Source: Mucilaginibacter lappiensis (GTDB lineage Bacteria > Bacteroidota > Bacteroidia > Sphingobacteriales > Sphingobacteriaceae). Taken from it: a DNA stretch of 63,630 bases. The notes under the pieces are model-generated. The model made no database searches. It had not been told where the DNA came from and saw nothing but the letters and a program-made list of their open reading frames with translations. Location: positions 1 to 63,630 of the forward strand of contig NZ_FTMG01000008.1 of assembly GCF_900155965.1 (NCBI RefSeq), in the 5' to 3' direction. The translations under genes and the position numbers were made by a program. Below, one piece after another: positions 8,148-16,587 of the stretch. Within the stretch, counting starts at the first letter, position 1; the number at the start of each line of letters is the position of its first letter.

Positions 8148-8879
8148 ATGAAATTAATAATAAAAAGAATACATACACAGTTTTACAAGACCAGTGTTAC
8201 ATTCTTTTTTATCCTTTGTTTCCCAATTCTGTACCTGCTTAGTAAAAGCCCAAAGCTTTATAAATACATCAATAAATTCAGGCAGATAATTGCTCTGATA
8301 AGCTCGGCATGCTCAGGTATATTTTATCGGGCCACCTATGAGGCGCCTATTGACTGGAACAAAACTTATGTCATATGTCCTAACCATACTTCAAACCTTG
8401 ACGTGTTGGCTATCAGCACCAATTTACATAATAATCATTGTTTTATGGCCAAAGAAGAACTGAAAGCTTATTTTGTGCTAAACTTTTTTTTTAAAACAAT
8501 AGATATTACGGTTAACCGCGAAAGCAAAATATCATCATTCAGAGCATTTAAAGTGGCAGCCGAAAGGTTAAAGAATGGTGTAAGTGTAGTGATCTTTCCC
8601 GAAGGTACTATTCCTGATAATCATCCGCCTGCCTTGCACCCATTTAAGAATGGCCCTTTCAGATTGGCTATTGAAATGAAGGTGCCAATTATCCCCATTA
8701 CATCGCTAGATACCTGGAAAGTACTGTGGGATACGGGTAAAGAATTTGGCAGCAGACCCGGAATTTGTGATATATTTGTACATAAACCCATTGAAACGGC
8801 CCATTTAACTTTAGATGATGCCGATGCGCTGCGCGATGAGGTTTACGCTATTATTAAACAAAAATTGCTACAGGCATGA
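8148..8879 (+). CDS. 1-acyl-sn-glycerol-3-phosphate acyltransferase-like (PlsC family), paralogue 2
   Basis: About 243 residues, a clear tandem duplicate of the preceding gene. It shares the HTSNLD motif, the FFKTIDITVNRESK segment, FPEGT and NGPFRLAIEMKVPII. It is expected to acylate a lysophospholipid at the inner membrane; the pair may differ in acyl donor or acceptor. An in-frame TTG at 8139 is less likely than ATG 8148. Its stop overlaps the gatC start by 4 bp (ATGA), so the two are translationally coupled. Confidence 0.9.
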   Translation: MKLIIKRIHTQFYKTSVTFFFILCFPILYLLSKSPKLYKYINKFRQIIALISSACSGIFYRATYEAPIDWNKTYVICPNHTSNLDVLAISTNLHNNHCFMAKEELKAYFVLNFFFKTIDITVNRESKISSFRAFKVAAERLKNGVSVVIFPEGTIPDNHPPALHPFKNGPFRLAIEMKVPIIPITSLDTWKVLWDTGKEFGSRPGICDIFVHKPIETAHLTLDDADALRDEVYAIIKQKLLQA

Positions 8880-9166
8880 CCATTGATAAAGAAACAGTTG
8901 AAAAAGTTGCCCACCTGGCCCGTTTAGAACTTAACGAAACAGAAAAACAGGAGATGATTAAGGATATGAGCAAGATTCTTGACTTTATGGCAAAACTGAA
9001 TGAACTGGATACAACCGGTGTTGAGCCCCTGGTTTACATGACCGGCGATGCCAATGTTTTGCGCGATGATGTGGTAAAACAACAAATAACCCACCGGGAA
9101 GCGCTGGAAAACGCTCCAAAACATGATGAGAACTACTTCCTGGTTGCCAAAGTGATTGAGAAGTAA
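8876..9166 (+). CDS. gatC: Asp-tRNA(Asn)/Glu-tRNA(Gln) amidotransferase subunit C
   Basis: 96 residues, typical of GatC, the small stabilising subunit of the GatCAB complex that converts Glu-tRNA(Gln) or Asp-tRNA(Asn) to the amidated form. The start VEKVAHLARLEL and the C-terminal motif VLRDDVV...ALENAPKHDENYFLVAKVI are hallmark. gatA and gatB are not in the window. It overlaps the upstream acyltransferase by 4 bp and is followed by an AT-rich inverted repeat. Confidence 0.95.
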   Translation: MTIDKETVEKVAHLARLELNETEKQEMIKDMSKILDFMAKLNELDTTGVEPLVYMTGDANVLRDDVVKQQITHREALENAPKHDENYFLVAKVIEK

Positions 9167-9239
9167 TTCAAAATTCAAAATTAAAAAGTCAAAATCCCTG
9201 TATTGCATTTTTGAATTTTGACCTTTTAATTTTGAATTA
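9164..9239. repeat. Locus-specific inverted repeat C (word AATTCAAAATT)
   Basis: The left arm 9164-9195 and right arm 9207-9239 are near reverse complements built from AATTCAAAATT and AAAAGTCAAAAT. The arm begins inside the gatC stop codon. It may act as a processing or termination hairpin. Confidence 0.65.
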
Positions 9240-9284
9240 TCTGTAACTTCACAGGCATATCTTAGTCCAAACCAAAAATATTAT

Positions 9285-10025
9285 ATGGAGCCATTGAATA
9301 CAGACAAACCATTAATAACCATTAAAGATATCGGGCGTAAGTACGTGATCGGCTCCGAAGTGATCCACGCGCTTAAATCAGTTACCCTCAATATCAATAA
9401 AGGTGAGTTTGTAGCATTGATGGGGCCATCCGGTTCTGGAAAATCAACCTTGATGAATATCCTGGGATGCCTGGATACACCGTCAAAAGGCGAGTATATC
9501 CTGAATGGAATTAATGTAAGCCATATGACCGATAATGAACTGGCCGAAGTGCGTAACTCCGAGATCGGTTTCGTTTTCCAGACATTTAACCTGCTGCCCC
9601 GTAATACAGCACTTGATAATGTGGCATTGCCCTTAATTTATGCCGGCATTAACAAAGAAACCCGTACAGAACGGGCTACCAACGCGCTTAAAAACGTTGG
9701 TTTAGGTAACCGTGTTGATCATAAGCCTAACGAATTATCTGGTGGTCAGCGTCAGCGTGTAGCCGTGGCGCGTGCCTTGATTAATAACCCATCCATTATT
9801 CTGGCCGATGAGCCTACCGGTAACCTCGATACCAAAACATCTATTGAAATCATGGGTCTGATAGAAGATATCCACGCCAAAGGCAATACCATTATACTGG
9901 TAACGCACGAAGAGGATATAGCCCTGCACGCTCACCGCATTGTACGTATGCGCGATGGTTTAATAGAGAAAGATTACGCCAATACCGAAATCCAAACCGT
10001 AAGCCGCAAGGTAGAGGAAGTGTAG
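9285..10025 (+). CDS. ABC transporter ATP-binding protein (MacB/LolD type)
   Basis: 246 residues. Walker A GPSGSGKST (47-55), signature LSGGQRQRVAVARAL, Walker B IILADEPTGNLD and the switch histidine in ILVTHEED are all intact. FQTFNLLPR is typical of the MacB/LolD/FtsE subfamily that powers FtsX-like permeases in lipoprotein or macrolide/peptide export. No permease is adjacent; a MacB-like permease gene lies 11 kb away at 21118 and could be a partner, but that is only a guess. Confidence 0.92.
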   Translation: MEPLNTDKPLITIKDIGRKYVIGSEVIHALKSVTLNINKGEFVALMGPSGSGKSTLMNILGCLDTPSKGEYILNGINVSHMTDNELAEVRNSEIGFVFQTFNLLPRNTALDNVALPLIYAGINKETRTERATNALKNVGLGNRVDHKPNELSGGQRQRVAVARALINNPSIILADEPTGNLDTKTSIEIMGLIEDIHAKGNTIILVTHEEDIALHAHRIVRMRDGLIEKDYANTEIQTVSRKVEEV

Positions 10026-10066
10026 AAAGAGACAAGACTGTTAGAGTCAGGAATCAAGAAAAAGTA

Positions 10067-11713
10067 ATGAAACATTATATTCTTTTTATTCTGGCTATAA
10101 CAATTGCCAGCTGTTCGTTTGCCCAAACCAGTAATATTACCCAACCTGAGTCCATTTCGCTACCTGTTTATAAAGCAAACGTAGGTAGAGTGGTCTTTTT
10201 GGCGGATACCATAGCTTTTGAAAGGCTAAAACAAACTGATTTGCTGAGCCGGTTTGAAGCCAAAGCTCAAAATAATTTGTATATGAGGCTTTTTATAGCC
10301 AATTCTCTCACTAATTATCAGCATCAGCTTAATCCTTCTTTAAGTGTGGAGGATTTAAATAAAGGAAATTTCCAATTCACCTTTTATGTTGATGGCAGGC
10401 AGATATATCAGGAAAATTTGAACAAAGGCGCTAATTTACCTGCTACCAAAAATACCAAAACAACGATTAGTGCTCCCTTGATTAGTAACCGGGATGAAGC
10501 TTCCTGGGGGAAGGGGCTTTGGTCCCGCTTCACGGCCAGGGGCGGCGATGATGCGCTGATAACCGGTGCACATTTATTAAAAATAGAGGTTCGGCCCTAT
10601 ATCAGCAGTCCTGATTTAAAGGTTGGCGAAATAATTGCCAGCGGAGAACTACAGTTTATTGTACCACACGCCGATGTGAAAGCCGTCCCGATACAGTCTA
10701 TAAAACCTAATAGTGGCTGGCAGGTTTCTGGCGAGCCCTTTGATCAGAACAAGATCATGGAACTGAATGGCTTAATAGCCCAAAACAAGTTGAAAGATAT
10801 TACCAGTATTGTAGTCATCAAAAATGGAAAACTCCTAATCGAAGAATATTTTAATGGAAGCAGTCGCAATTCGCTGCATGATCCACGTTCGGCAGGTAAA
10901 ACTTTCGCATCGGCTATGATGGGAATAGCGATTCATGATGGATTTATTAAGAGTGAAAACCAAACGTTAAAAGATTTTTACGATCTTAAGAAGTTTAATA
11001 ACTATTCGCCGCGAAAAGAAGCTATTACTTTGAAAAGCCTGCTAACTATGAGCTCGGTATTTGACGGTGATGATAACGACAGCGATTCGCCGGGGAACGA
11101 AGAAAATATGTACCCAACACCCGACTGGGCAAAATTTACGCTTGACCTTAGTGTGGATAGCTCCAAAACCGGAGGCAAACAATGGAATTATTTTACAGCC
11201 GGAGCCATGCTTTTGGGTGATATCATCAATAAGTCTGTCCCGGGAGGTTTAGAAAAATATGCTGATGAAAAGCTGTTTAAGCCTTTGAGCATAACAAAAT
11301 ATCAGTGGCCCTATTCTCCACAGCACGTTCCAAGTACTGCCGGTGGCTTGCAGATGCGTTCGCTGGATTATGCCAAATTCGGGCAACTATACAAAAACAA
11401 CGGAGTATGGAACGATAAACAGATTATCCCTGCAAGCTGGGTAAAGCAATCGTTTACCAAATATCTTAGCCTTCCAAAAGATGTGGTAGGCGAGGGCTAT
11501 TATGGTTATTTGTTCTGGAACAAAACCTATACCGTTAATAACAAATCATATGAAACCTTTTATTGCTCAGGTAATGGCGGCAACAAAATATTTGTTTTTA
11601 CCGATGAGCCATTGGTGGTGATTGTTACCGCTACCGCCTATAACAGGCCCTATGCCCACCCGCAGGTTGATAAAATGATGCAGGAGTATATTTTACCGGC
11701 GGTGTTAAAGTAG
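10067..11713 (+). CDS. Serine hydrolase of the beta-lactamase/class C family, exported
   Basis: 548 residues with a signal peptide (ILFILAITIASCSFAQ; a lipobox-like Cys is present). Residues about 25-215 form an extra N-terminal domain of unknown role. The C-terminal 300 residues are a penicillin-binding-protein-like serine hydrolase with the SxxK motif S275-A-G-K278, a Tyr in WNYFTAGAMLLG at the YxN position, and GNGGNKIF near the end replacing KTG. The substrate may be a peptide or ester; it need not be a beta-lactamase. Confidence 0.82.
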   Translation: MKHYILFILAITIASCSFAQTSNITQPESISLPVYKANVGRVVFLADTIAFERLKQTDLLSRFEAKAQNNLYMRLFIANSLTNYQHQLNPSLSVEDLNKGNFQFTFYVDGRQIYQENLNKGANLPATKNTKTTISAPLISNRDEASWGKGLWSRFTARGGDDALITGAHLLKIEVRPYISSPDLKVGEIIASGELQFIVPHADVKAVPIQSIKPNSGWQVSGEPFDQNKIMELNGLIAQNKLKDITSIVVIKNGKLLIEEYFNGSSRNSLHDPRSAGKTFASAMMGIAIHDGFIKSENQTLKDFYDLKKFNNYSPRKEAITLKSLLTMSSVFDGDDNDSDSPGNEENMYPTPDWAKFTLDLSVDSSKTGGKQWNYFTAGAMLLGDIINKSVPGGLEKYADEKLFKPLSITKYQWPYSPQHVPSTAGGLQMRSLDYAKFGQLYKNNGVWNDKQIIPASWVKQSFTKYLSLPKDVVGEGYYGYLFWNKTYTVNNKSYETFYCSGNGGNKIFVFTDEPLVVIVTATAYNRPYAHPQVDKMMQEYILPAVLK

Positions 11714-11740
11714 TTGATGGGAAGGGAAAAAATTGCGCCC

Positions 11741-12059
11741 ATTCAAGCGTCCACGCTTGAATGTTATTTTAAGTAAGCGTCCACGCTTACTTTTTTGATA
11801 CGATAGTCGTAATAAGCGTGAACGCTTACCCAAATTTTAGTTCAAGCGAAGGACGCTTGAACCGGCTGAAGCGGCGAGACTTCAAATAACCATAAGCGCT
11901 GACGCTTAAATGAGCAAATAAGTCGGTTTACATAAATTTACTGAATTTTATCTTATTTAATTGATAATCAATTAAATAAGTCAATGTTAACCATGAAATG
12001 TGTAAACCATGTAAACCCACTTTTACACTGCTCATTCAAGCGTAGACGTATGTTTGAAT
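11741..12059. repeat. Cluster of six short AAGCG...CGCTT palindromes
   Basis: Imperfect palindromes at 11741-11762, 11771-11792, 11811-11829, 11841-11861, 11893-11908 and 12034-12059 all follow the plan (ATTCA)AAGCG-TCCA-CGCTT(GAAT) with varied spacer and flanks. The same family recurs at 30746-30870, and a half copy lies near 13365. Together with the block at 11921-12030 it fills the 450-bp gap between the serine hydrolase and the M23 peptidase; I see no gene in it. Confidence 0.75.
11921..12030 (-). repeat. Shared intergenic block with GTTTACATGGTTTACAC (copy 1)
   Basis: Read on the minus strand this is homologous to 26559-26690 on the plus strand. Both have AAAGTGGGTTTACATGG, then TTTCATGGTT and a central TTGAT(T/A)ATCAATTAA palindrome, and both sit in intergenic DNA. 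Confidence 0.6.
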
Positions 12060-12162
12060 GGACTGAGAAATCTTCTGTTCAATTCATCACATTTGATAAA
12101 GTTTATTGATGCTGTAACCTTAAGGATATTTTTATGTGTCTGACTATTTATATATTAGAAAC

Positions 12163-13326
12163 ATGAAAATATCTAATCGGCAAGCTTTTTTTTTGATGTG
12201 GTTGCTTTTTGTAATGGTTCAATCGCAACAATTGATGGCGCAGGCTTTATCTTCCGGACAACCAAATACTGCGGTAAAACCGTTTTCCTTTCCACTACAA
12301 TTAGAGATGCGCGTGCCTTTTGATCCAACGGATTTCCCCAGCGGTTCAAAGTCTTATCTAATCTATGAGTTATATCTAACAAACTTCAGCTCATCTCCTA
12401 TAAACTTGCGGCGCATAGAGTTAATGGATGCCGGCAAGGAAAATACCCGCCCTTTTGCGACCTTTGAGGCCGCGCAATTGCAAACCATGTTACAACCCTT
12501 AGGCGGAATGGAACTTGGCCCGAATGAAAAATTAACGATTACCGGAGGAAAAACTGTAATTGTATTCATGGAAGTAGTATCAGATAAGAAAAAGCCTTTT
12601 CCTATCAAATTAATGCACCGTGTGATAACAGAAACCGATTCGCTGGATGGAGTTAGAATTTCGACGCACAATACTAATTTAAAGGTGCTTGGGCCTCCGG
12701 TGCAAGGTGCTAGCTGGATTGCAGCTGATGGCCCCAGCAATGATGTAGATAATCATCACCGGCGTGGAGTAGTTATTCTTGACGGATGTAGTGTAGATTC
12801 ACGGCGATATGCTATCGACTGGAAAAAGGTTAAGGACAGTGTGTCTTTTTCAGGCGATCCACGCAATGTTAATTCCTACTTCTGTTATGGCGAAAGGGTA
12901 TTCGCCGTTGCCGACGGTCGTGTGATCAGGGCAAAAGATGGCTTGCCCAACAATGTTCCGGGCCACGGCAAAGCATTTCATCCGGCCGTGCCGCTAACAT
13001 TTGAAACACTTGCCGGTAACAGTATTACCATTGACCTTGGCAATGGTCAATTTGCTTACTATATGCATTTGCAGCCCGGGAGTTTACGGGTCAAACCAGG
13101 CGATCGCGTACGTAAGGGCCAGTTATTAGCATGTATCGGTGCTTCGGGCGATGCACGTGAGCCACACCTCCACTTTGAGCTTACCACATCTCCAAAACTT
13201 CTTTTCGGAGAAGGGATCCCTTATTTGATAGATCGCTATAGCTTAAATTTTCAAAAAGATGATTCTATCGGTATTCGGATACATGAATTACCTACTGACA
13301 AAGAAATTGTTGACTTCGGTGAGTAG
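12163..13326 (+). CDS. M23-family (lysostaphin-like) metallopeptidase, exported
   Basis: 387 residues from ATG 12163; a GTG at 12136 in frame is less likely because the signal peptide (ISNRQAFFLMWLLFVMVQSQQ) follows the ATG. The N-terminal 200 residues are a beta-sandwich-like region. The C-terminal part is peptidase M23, with YAIDW supplying the first metal Asp, a beta-strand FAYYMHLQPGSLRVKPGD, and the metal motif EPHLHFEL (H335, H337). It is expected to cleave peptidoglycan cross-links or glycine-rich peptides in the periplasm. Confidence 0.87.
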   Translation: MKISNRQAFFLMWLLFVMVQSQQLMAQALSSGQPNTAVKPFSFPLQLEMRVPFDPTDFPSGSKSYLIYELYLTNFSSSPINLRRIELMDAGKENTRPFATFEAAQLQTMLQPLGGMELGPNEKLTITGGKTVIVFMEVVSDKKKPFPIKLMHRVITETDSLDGVRISTHNTNLKVLGPPVQGASWIAADGPSNDVDNHHRRGVVILDGCSVDSRRYAIDWKKVKDSVSFSGDPRNVNSYFCYGERVFAVADGRVIRAKDGLPNNVPGHGKAFHPAVPLTFETLAGNSITIDLGNGQFAYYMHLQPGSLRVKPGDRVRKGQLLACIGASGDAREPHLHFELTTSPKLLFGEGIPYLIDRYSLNFQKDDSIGIRIHELPTDKEIVDFGE

Positions 13327-13384
13327 AACGTCAAGTAACGATCAAGCACATAAAGTAAAAGACGTTTGAATGGGCGGAGGGGGA

Positions 13385-14434
13385 TTATTTTACCTCCTGC
13401 CGTTTTAATTTACCAGCTTCTACCCACCACCAGAGCCATTTACCTCCCGATGCCTGTACCTCGTTAAAGTTTGCTACATCAAAACTTCCATTGCCTGTTG
13501 CCGTTCCTTGTACTTCATAAACCCGGATAGCTTGTTGGTTGTTATTCCAGGTTAAAGGTTTGCCCGGATCGCATACCTCAGGCGGTTTTTGGCTGTTGGT
13601 AATTAAAAAGTAGGCTTTGCTGGTTCCTATCACTGTGGCATGGCCGTTTTCGTCAACACAAACCGCCGTATGCTCATCGGCAGCTATTCCGTTGGCAAAC
13701 AGGTTCCAGTCTTTTATAATGCGACTTAAAAAGGCCACGTGCCTGCCCTGCCTGTCGCGGGTGATATAATGCTGGTCGGTAATAACGGATTGGAGAAAGG
13801 GGGCATGCAACAAATCATCATGATACAATTTTACCAGTGGATTGTAGGGATTAGCCAGGGCCTGATCGGCGGTAACGCTGGCATTTTCGCCGCTATAATA
13901 AATACCGCCCATAATGGCGCAACCCGCGCTGGTACCGCCAACCGGCACATGTTTTACATTGAGCAGGTAATTGATGGCATCCATGGTTTTAGTACCCCGC
14001 CAGTAGTTCATGTAGTTGGATTGATCGCCACCGGCAATAAAAAGCATTTCGGCATTGCGAATGATGTAGGCAACCGTATCATTATTAGCTAACTCCCTGG
14101 AATCAATTTTAAGGGTTTCTACTGAATTTACCTTACCCAGCCCATAGATATAAGGATTGTAGCCATTTTTACCCGATGCTCTAATGATCACCACATCGCC
14201 GCCGCCGCTACGGTCAATCATCCACTTAAATGCTTCGTCAACATCCCTACCACCACCTATCATCACCAGGCCGGCCTTAACCGGGGTGTTTACATTAGCC
14301 GTATCACCAATAATGCCTATAGACGCCGGGCGGCCAGGAATATGCTTGCCTGCCTTAATGGTATCTGCAAAAGGGCAGGCCCATGATATCAGGTAGCCCC
14401 CTAAAAGTATAACGGTTATGATGAGATGGCGCAT
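13385..14434 (-). CDS. Cyanophycinase-like peptidase (S51 family), exported
   Basis: 350 residues from ATG 14434; the frame extends upstream to 14491, but the signal peptide (RHLIITVILLGGYLISWAC) starts at 14434. The nucleophile elbow GGTSAGCAIMG (Ser about 169), the preceding LFIAGGDQSNY and the downstream D/H-containing GIAADEHTAVCV are features of peptidase S51/cyanophycinase. In a non-cyanobacterium the substrate may be scavenged cyanophycin or beta-aspartyl peptides. A C-terminal Trp-rich tail (KWLWWWVEAGKL) is unusual. Confidence 0.85.
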   Translation of the reverse strand: MRHLIITVILLGGYLISWACPFADTIKAGKHIPGRPASIGIIGDTANVNTPVKAGLVMIGGGRDVDEAFKWMIDRSGGGDVVIIRASGKNGYNPYIYGLGKVNSVETLKIDSRELANNDTVAYIIRNAEMLFIAGGDQSNYMNYWRGTKTMDAINYLLNVKHVPVGGTSAGCAIMGGIYYSGENASVTADQALANPYNPLVKLYHDDLLHAPFLQSVITDQHYITRDRQGRHVAFLSRIIKDWNLFANGIAADEHTAVCVDENGHATVIGTSKAYFLITNSQKPPEVCDPGKPLTWNNNQQAIRVYEVQGTATGNGSFDVANFNEVQASGGKWLWWWVEAGKLKRQEVK

Positions 14435-14589
14435 AATTGTGAATGTAAATATTGTGTTTTCATTCAAATTTAAAAAACTAAAATTCGCCATACATCGTAT
14501 TTAACCCATTGCCGGTTATGTACGATAAGATGTTTGTTGGTAAACATTTTACTATATTACATGTTCTCCCTCTGTTTTAATTAAAGTTA

Positions 14590-15792
14590 ATGATCAAACC
14601 TCCTATCCCTGAAAACGAGAACGAACGTCTGGCCGCGCTATATGCCTATAATATTCTGGATACTTTACCCGAAAAAGGATTCGACGAAATAACCCTTATT
14701 GCTTCAGAAATTTGCCAAACGCCTATATCGCTGGTTAGCCTTATTGATAACGACAGGCAATGGTTTAAGTCGCACAAAGGTTTAGAGGTTACAGAAACCA
14801 TAAAAGATTATGCCTTTTGCGCGCATGCTATCCTGGAGCCGGAAGCAGTAATGATAGTGCGGGATGCCAATGATGATGAAAGGTTTGTAGGTAATCCGCT
14901 GGTAATAGGCGATCCGAAGGTGATATTTTATACAGGCGTACCGCTCATTAATCCGGAAGGCTATGCCTTGGGTACTTTATGTGTGATTGATCATAAAGCC
15001 CGGGAACTAAATGATCAGCAGATCATGGCCCTTAAGGCCTTGGCCAGCCAGGTTGTCGCGCAGCTGGAATTGAAAAGAAAAATTGTTGAACTTGATGCAA
15101 CGAGGCGCGAATTAGAACAATCGAACCAATACCTGGAAAGATTTGCCGTAATGGCCGCTCATGATATTCGTAACCCGCTAACCAGTATTTTGTTGACCAG
15201 CCAGATACTCAAAGATCGTTTTAAAAATAAGCTTGATGAAAAAGGAAACAAGTTTTTGGATATTATCACCACATCTTCGCATAAATTGATTGGTATGCTG
15301 GAGAAAATGCTCGACTACTCCAAATCGAACAAGATATTATTGCAAAATAAAGAAGAAGCGGATATTGTGCTTTTATTGAACGATGTAGTAAGACTTATTA
15401 ACGTTCCCGACGCTTTTACCATCCAACTTCCGGAAGCGCCAGTTAAAATTGTAACCTCGGTAGTAGCTTTTGAGCAGATCATGATCAACCTGCTCAACAA
15501 CGCCATCCGTTATAATAATAAAGCATGGGGCCACATCAAAATCAGCTATACCGAAGATGCGGAGTTTTACTGCTTTGATATTACCGATAATGGTATAGGG
15601 ATAGCCCCTGAATATTTCGAGAAGGTATTTGAATCCATGTTTACACTGGGTCATAAAGACCGTTTTGATAAGAAGGGCACCGGCGTGGGGTTGTGTACCG
15701 TAAAAAGCCTGGTAGAGGCATTAGACGGAACAATAACCGTAAGTTCTGTACTGGATGAGTTTACAACATTTACTTTTAAGCTTAAAAAGTAA
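14590..15792 (+). CDS. GAF-domain sensor histidine kinase, soluble
   Basis: 400 residues without membrane segments. A GAF domain (about 20-160) is followed by a short coiled linker, a HisKA domain with phospho-acceptor H191 in AAHDIRNPLTS, and an HATPase domain with N box INLLNNAIRYNNK, G1 DNGIGIAPE and G2 GTGVGLCTVKSL. It is therefore a cytoplasmic sensor kinase. No response regulator is adjacent, so it is an orphan in this window. Gene ends converge with the downstream minus-strand gene, only 2 bp apart. Confidence 0.92.
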   Translation: MIKPPIPENENERLAALYAYNILDTLPEKGFDEITLIASEICQTPISLVSLIDNDRQWFKSHKGLEVTETIKDYAFCAHAILEPEAVMIVRDANDDERFVGNPLVIGDPKVIFYTGVPLINPEGYALGTLCVIDHKARELNDQQIMALKALASQVVAQLELKRKIVELDATRRELEQSNQYLERFAVMAAHDIRNPLTSILLTSQILKDRFKNKLDEKGNKFLDIITTSSHKLIGMLEKMLDYSKSNKILLQNKEEADIVLLLNDVVRLINVPDAFTIQLPEAPVKIVTSVVAFEQIMINLLNNAIRYNNKAWGHIKISYTEDAEFYCFDITDNGIGIAPEYFEKVFESMFTLGHKDRFDKKGTGVGLCTVKSLVEALDGTITVSSVLDEFTTFTFKLKK

Positions 15793-15794
15793 AA

Positions 15795-16583
15795 CTATTT
15801 CCACCAAAGAGCCTGTTCTTCTTCATTGGCTTGTTTGGCTTTGGCATCATTGCCAAACGAATCGCGTTTGTTTTGCCAGCCAAAAAGAAGATATTTATCA
15901 ACCGGCGAAAACTCGCCTGCCCCGCCATCCAGGCTGCCTCCGTTAGGTATGCGATAATCGCCCCAGTTGCAGCGTTTGCTTAAGTCTTTGTTATATGGGT
16001 TCCAGGTGCCAACAAATTCGTTGTTTGTAAAGCTGTCTGATTGCTGGTCAATATCGTCATAGTGAATTTCATCATTTTTATCTAAATAGAAGCTCGATTT
16101 AAAGCTTCCTTTAAATATACCTGCATGGCTTTGGTCGTTGGGTTCAGTAAAAATATAATTGCCCAAAATGACAAACTGCCCTTTAATGCCTTCGTTTTTA
16201 TGCTCATCATTCAGTCCTTTGGAAACGTATTTAAGTTTGAGGATATCAGTAATTTCAATAGTTCCCTTAAAATCGCTGATGTTTGCTTTGACCATCGATT
16301 TGCCATACACCGCGTAGGAGTTTGATGAAGGACCTTTGGTGACTGTTATAAATTTAATCCGGATGCGCTGGTAATCGGGGCCAATAAAGCCATAAATAAA
16401 TTCATTCGGAGTCTTATCCCATAACTTTGAAAAATCGTAACTGGCAAATTGCTGTTTAACATCTTCTTTGCTAAAATTGCCTTTGTTTAGCTCCCTCTTT
16501 TTAAATAAAACAGCTTCTGACTGAGCCCTGCAAACTACATTCAGGCATATTAGTGCAATGGTAAAGCAAATGATTCTTTTCAC
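15795..16583 (-). CDS. Secreted protein of unknown function, downstream of the GH19 gene
   Basis: 263 residues if it starts at GTG 16583, which gives a proper signal peptide (VKRIICFTIALICLNVVCRAQ) and lies 4 bp after the upstream stop codon. The open frame extends to 16637 inside the upstream gene, but an ATG there gives no signal sequence. The mature protein is rich in aromatic and Asn/Asp residues, with no motif I recognise. Tight spacing suggests an operon with the chitinase-like gene, so it may be a partner, inhibitor or co-regulated envelope protein. Confidence 0.6.
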   Translation of the reverse strand: MKRIICFTIALICLNVVCRAQSEAVLFKKRELNKGNFSKEDVKQQFASYDFSKLWDKTPNEFIYGFIGPDYQRIRIKFITVTKGPSSNSYAVYGKSMVKANISDFKGTIEITDILKLKYVSKGLNDEHKNEGIKGQFVILGNYIFTEPNDQSHAGIFKGSFKSSFYLDKNDEIHYDDIDQQSDSFTNNEFVGTWNPYNKDLSKRCNWGDYRIPNGGSLDGGAGEFSPVDKYLLFGWQNKRDSFGNDAKAKQANEEEQALWWK

Positions 16584-16587
16584 CTTA

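Noticed and set aside
10889..10900. The SxxK enzyme at 10067 as a true beta-lactamase resistance gene
   Set aside because: Motifs fit the broad serine hydrolase family only; the YxN and KTG motifs are not canonical and a large extra N-terminal domain is present.
11741..12059. Regularly repeated short palindromes that could suggest a CRISPR array
   Set aside because: Units are of variable sequence and spacing (gaps from 8 to about 125 bp), there are no constant 24-40 bp repeats, and no cas genes are present.
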